Assembly (NCBI RefSeq): GCF_001310275.1
Contig: NZ_LGYZ01000049.1
Coordinates: 1-64,000 of the forward strand
Origin: Nocardia arizonensis
GTDB lineage: Bacteria; Actinomycetota; Actinomycetes; Mycobacteriales; Mycobacteriaceae
Reading direction: 5' to 3'
Length of the DNA stretch: 64,000 nt
Shown in pieces: positions 1-6,879 of this stretch (positions within the stretch are counted from its first letter, which is position 1; each line of letters begins with the position of its first letter). The translations under genes were made by a program, and so were the position numbers. The notes beneath the pieces were generated by a model. That model had not been told where the DNA came from and ran no database searches. It saw only the letters and a program-made list of their open reading frames with translations.

Positions 1-100
1 ACCATCGAAACAGATGCAAGCGAAATACGTTGGCGACAGCGCTGATTCAGGTACGTAAGCTCCGCTGTTGTTTATCGCCGGCGGTGAGAGGGGATAGAGA

Positions 101-394
101 ATGCGGGTGGATCCGGTGCAGTTGCGGGCATTGGCCGATGCGGCGAGCGGTATCTGTACGGGAATCGACACGATCCGGGCGCAGGTCGACACTTCCGCGC
201 TCTCCACGGCTTTGCCCGGTTCTGTCCTCGCCCGAGCCGGCTCCGACGCGGGGTCCGTCGCGGGAGATACATGGTCGCGGATGGCCGCGCGTTGCGCGGC
301 TGACCAGCCGTCTCGGGCCCGCCGACCGTCATCGCTGACCAGCAACCACCCGAACTTCGTTGTTTCCTGCGCGATTACTACCGCGACCCCATAG
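101..394 (+). pseudogene. EspC-like (type VII secretion target) gene fragment
   Basis: The first ~65 residues (MRVDPVQLRALADAASGI, then a helical Ala/Ser-rich stretch ending near WSRMAARCAA) look like the N-terminal half of EspC/DUF2580-type ESX secretion-associated proteins, which are about 100 aa of two helices. A purine-rich Shine-Dalgarno (gagagggg) precedes the ATG by about 7 nt. After residue ~68 the sequence turns into Arg/Ser/Pro-rich, non-helical text and stops at 97 aa, so the second helix appears lost by a frameshift or rearrangement. It lies beside a recombinase fragment, consistent with a decayed insertion site. The alternative is a short, intact but divergent secreted protein; there are no ESX neighbours in view. 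Confidence 0.45.
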
Positions 395-566
395 CGCGAG
401 GTCACTCGGATACGCGCGAGTCTCCACGCGCGCACAGAAAGACGACTCCCAGATCAACGCGCTCACCGCCGCGGGATGCGAGAATATCTGGGTCGACAAG
501 GCATCAGTGAGATAACCACTGGTCAAGCGATTGTCGTTGTTTTCGCACGATTACTACCTGGACCCC
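358..566. repeat. Imperfect direct repeats flanking the recombinase remnant
   Basis: Copy 1 at 358-390 and copy 2 at 535-566 both begin CGTTGTTT and share the core CGATTACTACC followed two bases later by GACCCC (core 372-390 against 548-566, 17 of 19 identical). They are spaced 177 bp apart and bracket the resolvase fragment, so they may mark a duplication or an old insertion boundary. The second copy lies at the 3' end of the neighbouring DUF5994 gene. Confidence 0.5.
405..515 (+). pseudogene. Serine recombinase (resolvase/invertase) N-terminal remnant
   Basis: Translating from 405 gives LGYARVSTRAQ, then about 23 residues including QINALTAAGC and WVDKAS, and a TAA at 513. GYARVST is the signature around the catalytic serine of resolvase/invertase-family site-specific recombinases, and the spacing to the Gln-rich helix fits. 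Only about 36 of the usual ~190 residues remain, with no start codon in frame and no DNA-binding domain. It is therefore a relic, probably of a transposon or plasmid resolvase, left between two imperfect direct repeats. Confidence 0.7.
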
Positions 567-1027
567 GTGATGGGGCCCGCGGCTTTGCGCATCTGAGTGT
601 GGGCGCGGTCTGCGGTGGTGGCGGGGTTGATCACCAGCAATCGAAGGTGCCGATCGTGGAGGCCGAAGACGTACATCACCTGGGGTGGCTGGTCCGGAAG
701 CGGTCCGGTGACCTCGATCCCGTCGGGAGCGTCGATGCGGCGTTGGGATCGGCTCAGCGCATTCCAGTCGAAGCTGATCCGGGCGGTCGGGCCCAGTCGC
801 GGGGTGAGGACGGTGGCCAGGTCGTGCAGTTCGCTGGTGAGGTTGTCGGTTCTGGGCCACCAGGCGCCGTCGACGCCGCCGGATTCCTCGTCATCCTCGC
901 GAAGCAGTAGCCGCGGTGTGCGGGTCGGCGTGTCGAATGGTTGCCCACCGTCGGCGCCGGCTTGGAATCGGCCCAGGCCGCGGTCGGCGGCGGCACCGCT
1001 TCTGTCCTGCGGCGGGATCGGTGTCAT
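554..1027 (-). CDS. DUF5994 family protein (second of tandem pair)
   Basis: A 157-aa protein with the DUF5994 signature GGVDGAWWPRT at residues 50-60, followed by an alternating beta/alpha pattern and a C-terminal LLVINPATTADRA segment. The family is actinobacterial and of unknown function; no catalytic motif or membrane segment is visible. Its ATG overlaps the stop codon of the upstream paralogue at 1027/1024 (ATGA), so the two are translationally coupled. The last residues run into the second copy of the local direct repeat, so the natural C terminus may have been altered by rearrangement. Function is not assigned. Confidence 0.7.
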   Translation of the reverse strand: MTPIPPQDRSGAAADRGLGRFQAGADGGQPFDTPTRTPRLLLREDDEESGGVDGAWWPRTDNLTSELHDLATVLTPRLGPTARISFDWNALSRSQRRIDAPDGIEVTGPLPDQPPQVMYVFGLHDRHLRLLVINPATTADRAHTQMRKAAGPITGSR

Positions 1028-1632
1028 AGCGGGCCTCCCGCACGGGCCGGGGATCCTGCGCAGGATGCGCTGCGGTCTGCCGGGTCTATCGGCGCGTTGT
1101 GACCGCCTTCGTCGTCCCAGCGGCGCACCGCGGCCTCGTTCTGGGTGTGATCGAGGCTGCTGCGCCGGGCGTCGGCGGCCACGAGTTCGTCGGCGGTGAA
1201 TTCATTGCCCGGTCGAGATGCGGCCCACAGCAGCGCCTGGGCGGTGGCGGTCTGGGTGCCTGCGGGGATCACCAGCAGGACCAGACGGGTGCGGTCCAGT
1301 CCCAGAACACAGAGTGTATGGCCGGGCAGGTGCCGGTATCCGTCCAGGCGAACCGAACGCCCGCCGATCATCGTGCGCCTCGGGGCAGGCTGCCAGGCGT
1401 CCAGATTGAACATGATTCGGTCGATGCTGCCTGCCCGCCGACTCAGCAGCGCCTCCGGATCGGACAGTTCGGCGACCAAGTCGGTCGTGCGGGGCCACCA
1501 GGCCCCATCCACCGCACCTGGGCGGGGTGCTCGCGGTGTCGCTAACCGCCGTGACGACGGCGGCGAGCCGCTGCGGAGGGCAAAGCGTGAAGAGCGACCC
1601 AGCAGGATCGGCTCGTGTTGTAGCGTCATCAC
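1024..1632 (-). CDS. DUF5994 family protein (first of tandem pair)
   Basis: A 202-aa paralogue of the next gene, with VDGAWWPRT at about residues 41-49 and the later LVLLVIPAGT motif. It carries an extra ~50-residue polar C-terminal tail absent from its partner. A plausible Shine-Dalgarno (AGGAGCG) lies about 6 nt before the ATG. It overlaps the downstream paralogue by 4 nt, which suggests a gene duplication kept as one operon. A weak DevR-like half site lies about 75 nt upstream (1706-1719), so dormancy control is possible but unproven. Function of the family is unknown. Confidence 0.7.
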   Translation of the reverse strand: MMTLQHEPILLGRSSRFALRSGSPPSSRRLATPRAPRPGAVDGAWWPRTTDLVAELSDPEALLSRRAGSIDRIMFNLDAWQPAPRRTMIGGRSVRLDGYRHLPGHTLCVLGLDRTRLVLLVIPAGTQTATAQALLWAASRPGNEFTADELVAADARRSSLDHTQNEAAVRRWDDEGGHNAPIDPADRSASCAGSPARAGGPL

Positions 1633-2032
1633 GACGCTCCTGACCGGGGCCGCGTGGCGGGCCCTGTTTCACTTGTCGGGCGGCGACCAGACCATGGGTG
1701 GTCTCGTACGAAAAGCCCCCGACACCATCCATCCTACCCGCGCCTGTGCGGCGGACACCGGCCGATAGCGTGCGTACGCACAAGCCGACGTTCGCGGCAT
1801 CGCAGGAAAACCCTCCGCGGGGGTGTCGACCCGTCGGATCGGGTACGACTCACCTCGGTCTGCCCGATGTGGGCCCCGGACAGATGAACGCACCCCAGGG
1901 TGATGTCAGCGCACGGCGGCGGGAGACTGCTGCCGAGCAGCAGAAAGGATCGGTGGTTTCGGGCCTGTACACCGTGCATCAACCGGCGGAAACTGGAGCG
2001 GATACGCACTTTCCAGGCTTCTGGAGGCCGTC
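1633..2032. other. 400-bp intergenic region, divergent promoters expected
   Basis: No credible coding frame was found between the DUF5994 pair (minus) and the acyltransferase (plus). The segment must hold the promoters of both units. On the minus strand 1706-1719 reads GGGGCTTTTCGTAC, a good left half of a DevR site with a poor right half. A second weak candidate, GGGCCTGTACACCG, lies near 1958. Confidence 0.4.
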
Positions 2033-2083
2033 ATGATCATCATTTTCGGGCTCGTGACGTCATCGGCCGGCGGTGACCAATGA
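2033..2083 (+). CDS. 16-codon leader ORF coupled to the acyltransferase
   Basis: ATG at 2033 follows a strong GGAGG (2022-2026) at normal spacing and encodes MIIIFGLVTSSAGGDQ, ending in TGA at 2081-2083. The stop overlaps the ATG of the acyltransferase at 2080 (ATGA). The hydrophobic MIIIFGLV start resembles the opening of tiny actinobacterial membrane proteins (DUF6131-like), so this may be a truncated copy reused as a leader. It is the only good ribosome site upstream of the acyltransferase, which suggests translational coupling. Confidence 0.5.
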   Translation: MIIIFGLVTSSAGGDQ

Positions 2084-2985
2084 CCATGAAGGACCGAGCC
2101 TGGGATCTCGGGTACGCGGCCGGCTGGCGGCTGGTGCGGGCCCTGCCGCAGCGGTGGGCGATGCGATCGTTCGAGGTCGCGGCCGATCGCGCAGCCCGAG
2201 GAGGTGGACCGGTTCAGCTACGCCGAAATCTGGCCCGGGTGCTGTCCACCACCCCGGCGCAGGTGCCCGACGAACTCGTGCGCGCGAGCCTGCGCTCCTA
2301 CGCACGCTACTGGTGCGAAGCGTTCCGGTTGCCGTCGATGGACCCGGTGCGGCTGGCCGAGCGCATCGAAACCGCGGCCACCGGGCTCGACCACATCCAC
2401 GCCGCGGTCGGGCACGGGCGCGGGGCCGTGCTGGCGCTACCGCACAGCGGCAACTGGGACCTGGCGGGAGTGTGGCTGGTACAGCGGGTCGGCACACCAA
2501 CCGTGGTCGCCGAGCGGCTGCAACCGGAATCATTGTTCCGGCGCTTCATCCGGTTCCGTGAGCGCCTGGGATTCGAGATCGTCCCGCTCACCGGCGGCGC
2601 CGCACCACCATTCGCGCAGCTGACCGCGCGGCTGCGGCAGGGACGGATCGTCGGGCTGCTCGGTGAACGCGACCTGACCGGTGCGGGTGTGCCGGTCACC
2701 TTTTTCGGCGAACCGGCCCGCATGCCGGCAGGCCCGGCCCGGCTGGCGATCGACACCGGTGCACCGCTCCTGCCGGTGCACTGCTGGTTCACCCCCGATG
2801 GCTGGGGATTTCAGGTGGGCGCTGCGATCGACACCGCTGGCGGCGCGCAGCCTACGACTCAGACCCTGGCCGACCGGTTCGCCGCCGGTATCGCCGCGCA
2901 CCCCGCCGACTGGCACATGCTGCAACCGCTGTGGACCGCCGACCGACTCATCCGCGAGCGGGCGCGCAGTAATCCGCACCACTGA
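2080..2985 (+). CDS. Phosphatidylinositol mannoside acyltransferase-like protein (PatA family)
   Basis: A 301-aa member of the lysophospholipid/LpxL-type acyltransferase superfamily, closest in layout to mycobacterial PatA, which acylates the mannose of PIM at the inner membrane face. The HX4D motif is HSGNWD (His122, Asp127) and the conserved Glu is in GLLGERD (Glu196); the 74-residue His-to-Glu spacing equals that recalled for PatA (His126/Glu200). An amphipathic N terminus fits peripheral membrane binding. Unlike the usual patA, it is not next to pgsA or pimA genes, so it is probably a paralogue with another lipid acceptor. The start is set by the ATGA overlap with the leader ORF; ATG at 2086 is an alternative. 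Confidence 0.85.
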   Translation: MTMKDRAWDLGYAAGWRLVRALPQRWAMRSFEVAADRAARGGGPVQLRRNLARVLSTTPAQVPDELVRASLRSYARYWCEAFRLPSMDPVRLAERIETAATGLDHIHAAVGHGRGAVLALPHSGNWDLAGVWLVQRVGTPTVVAERLQPESLFRRFIRFRERLGFEIVPLTGGAAPPFAQLTARLRQGRIVGLLGERDLTGAGVPVTFFGEPARMPAGPARLAIDTGAPLLPVHCWFTPDGWGFQVGAAIDTAGGAQPTTQTLADRFAAGIAAHPADWHMLQPLWTADRLIRERARSNPHH

Positions 2986-3448
2986 TCCGACCCAACCCTC
3001 CATCAGCGCGCACCCATGGGCACCTCCGTCGGTCAGTGACCCCGCCGCCGACGCGCAGCCGGGTCGCTGTCGGCTTGACAACGCCGCAGCACCTCGTCGG
3101 ACACCCTCGCAGCCTTACTGGTATCCGTCGGCGCGGACCGCGCGCGCAACCGCACAAGCGGATCGGCGACCAATCACTCCTGCTCCCGCCAATTACCCGC
3201 GCGCCGACCCCAGCGCGGTCAACCGGATGTCGAACGTCTTCGCCGACTGCCCATCCTCGCTGCTGTTCTCGAGTTGTCGGGTGTTGCGTCGCTTGCTACC
3301 GCCTATCGCAAGGAGTAGATGCATGAATGCGCATATCCAGGTATCAGAATATTAATTCTGAGAATTATTACTCCTTACAAAGATTTGGCGGGCAGAGTCA
3401 CCCTGTCTCGATATCACCGTAGGCCCGAACCCACTCCCCCGAGTCGGC
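2986..3448. other. Gene-poor region with an AT-rich island
   Basis: About 460 bp without a convincing gene. Around 3320-3385 the base composition drops sharply to AT-rich and contains the inverted repeat CAGAAT-ATTA-ATTCTG at 3345-3360 followed by AGAATTATTACT. The island stands out from the surrounding GC-rich DNA and may be a foreign scrap or a protein-binding site. Confidence 0.4.
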
Positions 3449-3471
3449 GTGCCCGTCCGCCGGACGGGCAC
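3449..3471 (-). terminator. Hairpin terminator of the small membrane protein gene
   Basis: GTGCCCGTCC-GCC-GGACGGGCAC forms a perfect 10-bp stem with a 3-nt loop, 12 nt beyond the stop codon of the minus-strand gene at 3484. There is no U tract, as is common for actinobacterial terminators. Confidence 0.75.
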
Positions 3472-3483
3472 GCACTCCCCCGC

Positions 3484-3843
3484 TCAGGTCCAGAGCACCG
3501 CCACCAGAACGTTGACGATCGCCAACCCTCCCGCCGCGTGCGTCATCCACGCGACATCCTTGCCCCGCTTGGCATCCGCCCGCCCCATCTCGGCGAACGC
3601 CGCGACCAGCACCGCGATCACCAACTTCACGGCGAGCTTGGCATTGTCCGGGTCCTTCCCCAACGAATCGATCGCCGAAGCCATCCCCGCCAGAATCAAT
3701 CCCGTCAAGATCTGCGCCCGAGCCCCCCACACCATCAACTCCGAAACCTTGGGCTGCCCGGCCACATATCCGCCGACCACCGCCGCCATCCCGAGCAGAT
3801 GCGTGACCACTACCACGTTGTAGACGAATTCGGACACGCTCAC
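3484..3843 (-). CDS. Small integral membrane protein, unknown function
   Basis: A 119-aa protein with about four hydrophobic helices: residues ~5-27 (VYNVVVVTHLLGMAAVVGGY), ~35-55, ~70-88 and ~100-118. Conserved-looking polar residues inside the membrane are His15 of THLLG and His102 of THAAGG, so cofactor or metal binding is conceivable. The GTG start is chosen because GGGAG lies 9 nt upstream; a nearby ATG is out of frame. Small THLLG-type membrane proteins are widespread in Nocardia and mycobacteria, but I do not know a function. It stands alone with its own terminator. Confidence 0.65.
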   Translation of the reverse strand: MSVSEFVYNVVVVTHLLGMAAVVGGYVAGQPKVSELMVWGARAQILTGLILAGMASAIDSLGKDPDNAKLAVKLVIAVLVAAFAEMGRADAKRGKDVAWMTHAAGGLAIVNVLVAVLWT

Positions 3844-3973
3844 GTTGCATACTCCCTGCGGTTACGGTGACTGTCGGCAGTCTTCTCTGCCTTCGCCGAC
3901 CGAGTATGCCAAGCCCCGAACCGAGCACCGGCACGGTTGCGGCGGATTTCACAGGAGGCAGCGGCGCCGAGCG

Positions 3974-4855
3974 TCACCAACTGGTGTGGTCGGCGTCCGT
4001 ACGTGTTCCGGCGGCGTGCCGGGCGATGAGTTCGGCCAGCGGCCGCGGAGCTTCGTCGGGTATCCAATGGCTGGTTCCGGCGAGGGTCACCAGTTGCCAA
4101 GGCGCGGCGACGAACCGTCGGCTGAGCTCGTGTCCTTCACGTCCGACCGCGGTGTCGGCGTCACTCCAGATCTGCAAGGTCGGAACCCGGATGGGCCGAC
4201 GCAGGTCGCCGATCAGTGACCACGCGTACGGGAACGCGCGGTACCAGTTCAACGCGGCGGTCGCGGACTTGCGCTGATTCAGGCGCACGATGTCGCGCGC
4301 CGCTTTTCCGGGCTGTTGTCCGGTGCGCACCAGCAGCCGGTGGAAGAGGCCGCCGTCGTTGCGCATCAACCTTTCCGGCAGCCACGGTAGCTGGAAGAAC
4401 AGCATGTACCAGCTCCGTATCAGTTGCCTGCTGGTCAGCATCGAGGTCAGGAACGCGATCGGATGCGGCACCGAGACCGCCGTCAGCGAACGCACCAGGT
4501 CGGGGCGTATGGCCGCGACGGTCCACGCGACGGCCGCACCCCAATCGTGTCCGGCCAGATGGACCGGTCCGAGGCCGGCGCGTTCGATGAGCGTGACGAT
4601 GTCGTCGGCGAGTTCGGCGAGACGGTAGTCGGATCTGCGTGGCGGCACGGCGCCCGGGGAGTATCCGCGCTGATCGGGTGCCAGTGTCCGGTGGCCCGAC
4701 TCGTTCAGCGAGCGCGACACCTCCGCCCACGATTCGGCGGTCTGGGGAAATCCGTGCAGCAGCACGACCGGAATACCGTCCTCGGGCCCGGTGTCGCGCA
4801 CCGAGAAGGTCAGTGTGTGCTTGCGAAAACTGGTGATCCTGGTCATCGGCGCCAT
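3974..4855 (-). CDS. Alpha/beta hydrolase, epoxide-hydrolase type
   Basis: A 293-aa alpha/beta hydrolase. The oxyanion motif HGFPQ is at residues 34-38, the nucleophile is Asp104 in GHDWGA, and the remaining triad is probably Asp234 (SDADTAV) with His263 (GTSHWIPDE). An Asp nucleophile in HDWG, together with Tyr residues in the cap region, points to an epoxide hydrolase or haloalkane dehalogenase-like enzyme rather than an esterase. It is the last gene of a four-gene operon, 3 bp after the ferredoxin-reductase gene, and may open an epoxide made by an oxygenase associated with that reductase (inference). ATG at 4846 is a second possible start. Confidence 0.85.
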   Translation of the reverse strand: MAPMTRITSFRKHTLTFSVRDTGPEDGIPVVLLHGFPQTAESWAEVSRSLNESGHRTLAPDQRGYSPGAVPPRRSDYRLAELADDIVTLIERAGLGPVHLAGHDWGAAVAWTVAAIRPDLVRSLTAVSVPHPIAFLTSMLTSRQLIRSWYMLFFQLPWLPERLMRNDGGLFHRLLVRTGQQPGKAARDIVRLNQRKSATAALNWYRAFPYAWSLIGDLRRPIRVPTLQIWSDADTAVGREGHELSRRFVAAPWQLVTLAGTSHWIPDEAPRPLAELIARHAAGTRTDADHTSW

Positions 4856-4858
4856 TTC

Positions 4859-5974
4859 TCAGAGATCGAGCGTTATTCGGTCACCGGCGGCGCGGGACAC
4901 ACAGACGAGCATTCGCCCCTGTTGGTGTTCGACATCGGAGAGCAGTTTCTCCCGGTGGTCGACCTCACCGTCGAGTACGCGCTGTTCACAGGTTCCGCAG
5001 AAGCCTTGCCTGCACGAGTACGCGATATCGGGCAGGTGCCGTCGAATCGCCTCGAGGGCGCTTTCGCCTGCGGCGACGGTGATCGATCGGTTGCCGCGGG
5101 CGAGCACGAGTTCGAATGCGCGGCCATCCACGACGGGCGGCGGGGAGAACTGCTCGTAGTGGAGTTCGGTCGTCGAGCCCGCGGGCAGGCCGGTCCGCAC
5201 GGCATCGATCATCGCTCGCGGGCCGCAGGCGTAGACGGCGGTGTGCTCGTCCACTCCCGCCAGCAGGTCCGCGGTTGTGGGCAGGCCGTGCCGGTCGTCG
5301 GTGCGCACGGTGACCCGGTCGCGGTGCACGGCGAGCTCGTCGAGGTATGGCAGGCAGCGGCGATGGCGGCCCAGATACAGCATGCTCCAGTCGAGTCCGT
5401 ACTCGTCGGCCTGCCGGATCATCGGCAGGATCGGCGTGATGCCGATGCCGCCGACGAGGAACCGCAACCGACGGCGATCCGTCGCAGGCAGCGCGAGGGC
5501 GAAGGCGTTGCGGGGATTGCTGATTTCGATGCCGGTTCCGACGGTCAGCTCGTGCGCCTCGATCGATCCCCCGCCGCCCGCGGGGGATCGACGCACGGCG
5601 ATGCGGTACCGCGTCGGGTCCCGCGGATCACCGCACAACGAGTACTGGCGTTTGCGCCCCGACGGCAGGTAGACATCGACATGCGCGCCCGGGTGCCAGC
5701 CGGGCAGCGAATCGCCCTCCGCCACGGCCAATGTCAGCTCCACGACGTCGTTGTCCTCGGCCACGATCCGCCGTTCTCGCACGACGACGGCGATCCGGTT
5801 CGGGATCAGCGGTAGTTGCCGTGGCCTGCGGTTGACGAACCGCTGCAACGAGTCGGTGTTGTCGAGTAGTGCCTCGCACATACTCGCGAGACCGCCGAAC
5901 GCGCGAAGAAAAGGGTCCTGCCGGAAGCGGCCGCCGATGCTCGGTGGCGGCAGCCCGATGTCGGTTGTGCTCAT
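4859..5974 (-). CDS. Ferredoxin-NAD(P) reductase with C-terminal 2Fe-2S domain
   Basis: A 371-aa flavoprotein of the phthalate dioxygenase reductase/VanB class, passing electrons from NAD(P)H through flavin to a plant-type 2Fe-2S cluster. Motifs in order: RQYSL (flavin binding), GGIGITPILPM (nucleotide binding), and the cluster cysteines in YSCRQGFCGTCEQ plus a distal Cys in MLVCVS. The start is the ATG at 5974, because its ATGA overlaps the stop of the upstream metal-hydrolase gene (5971). The open frame continues far upstream but only as a shadow of that gene. Neighbours suggest it feeds electrons to the ferritin-like protein encoded just before it. Confidence 0.9.
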   Translation of the reverse strand: MSTTDIGLPPPSIGGRFRQDPFLRAFGGLASMCEALLDNTDSLQRFVNRRPRQLPLIPNRIAVVVRERRIVAEDNDVVELTLAVAEGDSLPGWHPGAHVDVYLPSGRKRQYSLCGDPRDPTRYRIAVRRSPAGGGGSIEAHELTVGTGIEISNPRNAFALALPATDRRRLRFLVGGIGITPILPMIRQADEYGLDWSMLYLGRHRRCLPYLDELAVHRDRVTVRTDDRHGLPTTADLLAGVDEHTAVYACGPRAMIDAVRTGLPAGSTTELHYEQFSPPPVVDGRAFELVLARGNRSITVAAGESALEAIRRHLPDIAYSCRQGFCGTCEQRVLDGEVDHREKLLSDVEHQQGRMLVCVSRAAGDRITLDL

Positions 5975-6879
5975 GCGCTGTGCAGCCGGGCCGCGGGCGA
6001 CTGCGCGAGGTAGGCGACGGCCTGCGCGGTGTCTCCGACGTGAGCCGGGGTGTATCGGCTGCTGAGCAGCACAGGGATCTGCTTGAAGACTCGGCCGAAC
6101 TCGGGGAGCAGGCCCCGACGCGCCGCGGCCCGCCATTCGCGGATCGTACGGAAATATCCGATCCTCGGCAGCGAGGGGTCCTGGTTCACCAGCGTTCTGA
6201 TCGCGTACGCGAGCAGCGGTTCGTAGGCGAGGCCGACGATGAGCGCGGCGATATTCTTGTGGCGCTTCTTGATTCGGAAGTACTCCGCGACGTGGAAGGC
6301 CACGAATCGGTGCTCGATCTCCTCGGCGGAGTGCCAGCAGAACAGGTCGAGAATGACCGGATCGGTGCCGGGACGGCGTAACTGGTCGGCGTTGAGCATC
6401 CAGTCCCCGAGGTACGCGGTGAGATGCTCGACGATCGCGATCATGCAGATCTGCGGTTTGAGCGCCATGAGCAGGAGATTGCCCGAGAGTCTGTCGAGCA
6501 GCGGGTAGAACCTGCGCTCGGCCCATTCGGTCAGTGCGATGAACCGGCGCGCGTAATCGATGTCGTGTTGGGCGAAATAGTCGTGCAGCACATGGTCGTG
6601 GCTCTTGGCGTGCATGGCCTCCTGCCCGATGAAGCCACGCATCTCCTCGCGGAGTCGCTCGTCGCGCACGAAGGGAAGCGCCCGCTCGTACACTGCGCAG
6701 AACCAGCGCTCACCGACCGGAAGCACGAAGTTGAACACGGAGATCCCGTGTGAGGCGATGGGTTCGCCCGGAATCCAGTGCAGCGGCGACTGCGAGATGT
6801 CGAACTCGACATTTCGCGGCCGGACCATGATGTCGTTCGGGGCGCTGGGAGGCGTCGGTGTCGGGGCCGTCGGCTTCAT
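5971..6879 (-). CDS. Ferritin-like metal-dependent hydrolase family protein (PF10118 type)
   Basis: A 302-aa helical protein of the family annotated as predicted metal-dependent hydrolases. Candidate metal ligands are in GQEAMHAKSH (residues ~88-97), IVEHL (~150) and SAEEIEHR (~185-192), an ExxH-type pattern shared with ferritin-like di-iron proteins. Hydrolase activity is an inherited label; the fold and the adjacent ferredoxin reductase suggest a di-iron oxygenase or desaturase role (inference). GGAGGAATCGAA directly precedes the ATG. It overlaps both neighbours by ATGA, so the operon is tightly coupled. Confidence 0.75.
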   Translation of the reverse strand: MKPTAPTPTPPSAPNDIMVRPRNVEFDISQSPLHWIPGEPIASHGISVFNFVLPVGERWFCAVYERALPFVRDERLREEMRGFIGQEAMHAKSHDHVLHDYFAQHDIDYARRFIALTEWAERRFYPLLDRLSGNLLLMALKPQICMIAIVEHLTAYLGDWMLNADQLRRPGTDPVILDLFCWHSAEEIEHRFVAFHVAEYFRIKKRHKNIAALIVGLAYEPLLAYAIRTLVNQDPSLPRIGYFRTIREWRAAARRGLLPEFGRVFKQIPVLLSSRYTPAHVGDTAQAVAYLAQSPAARLHSA

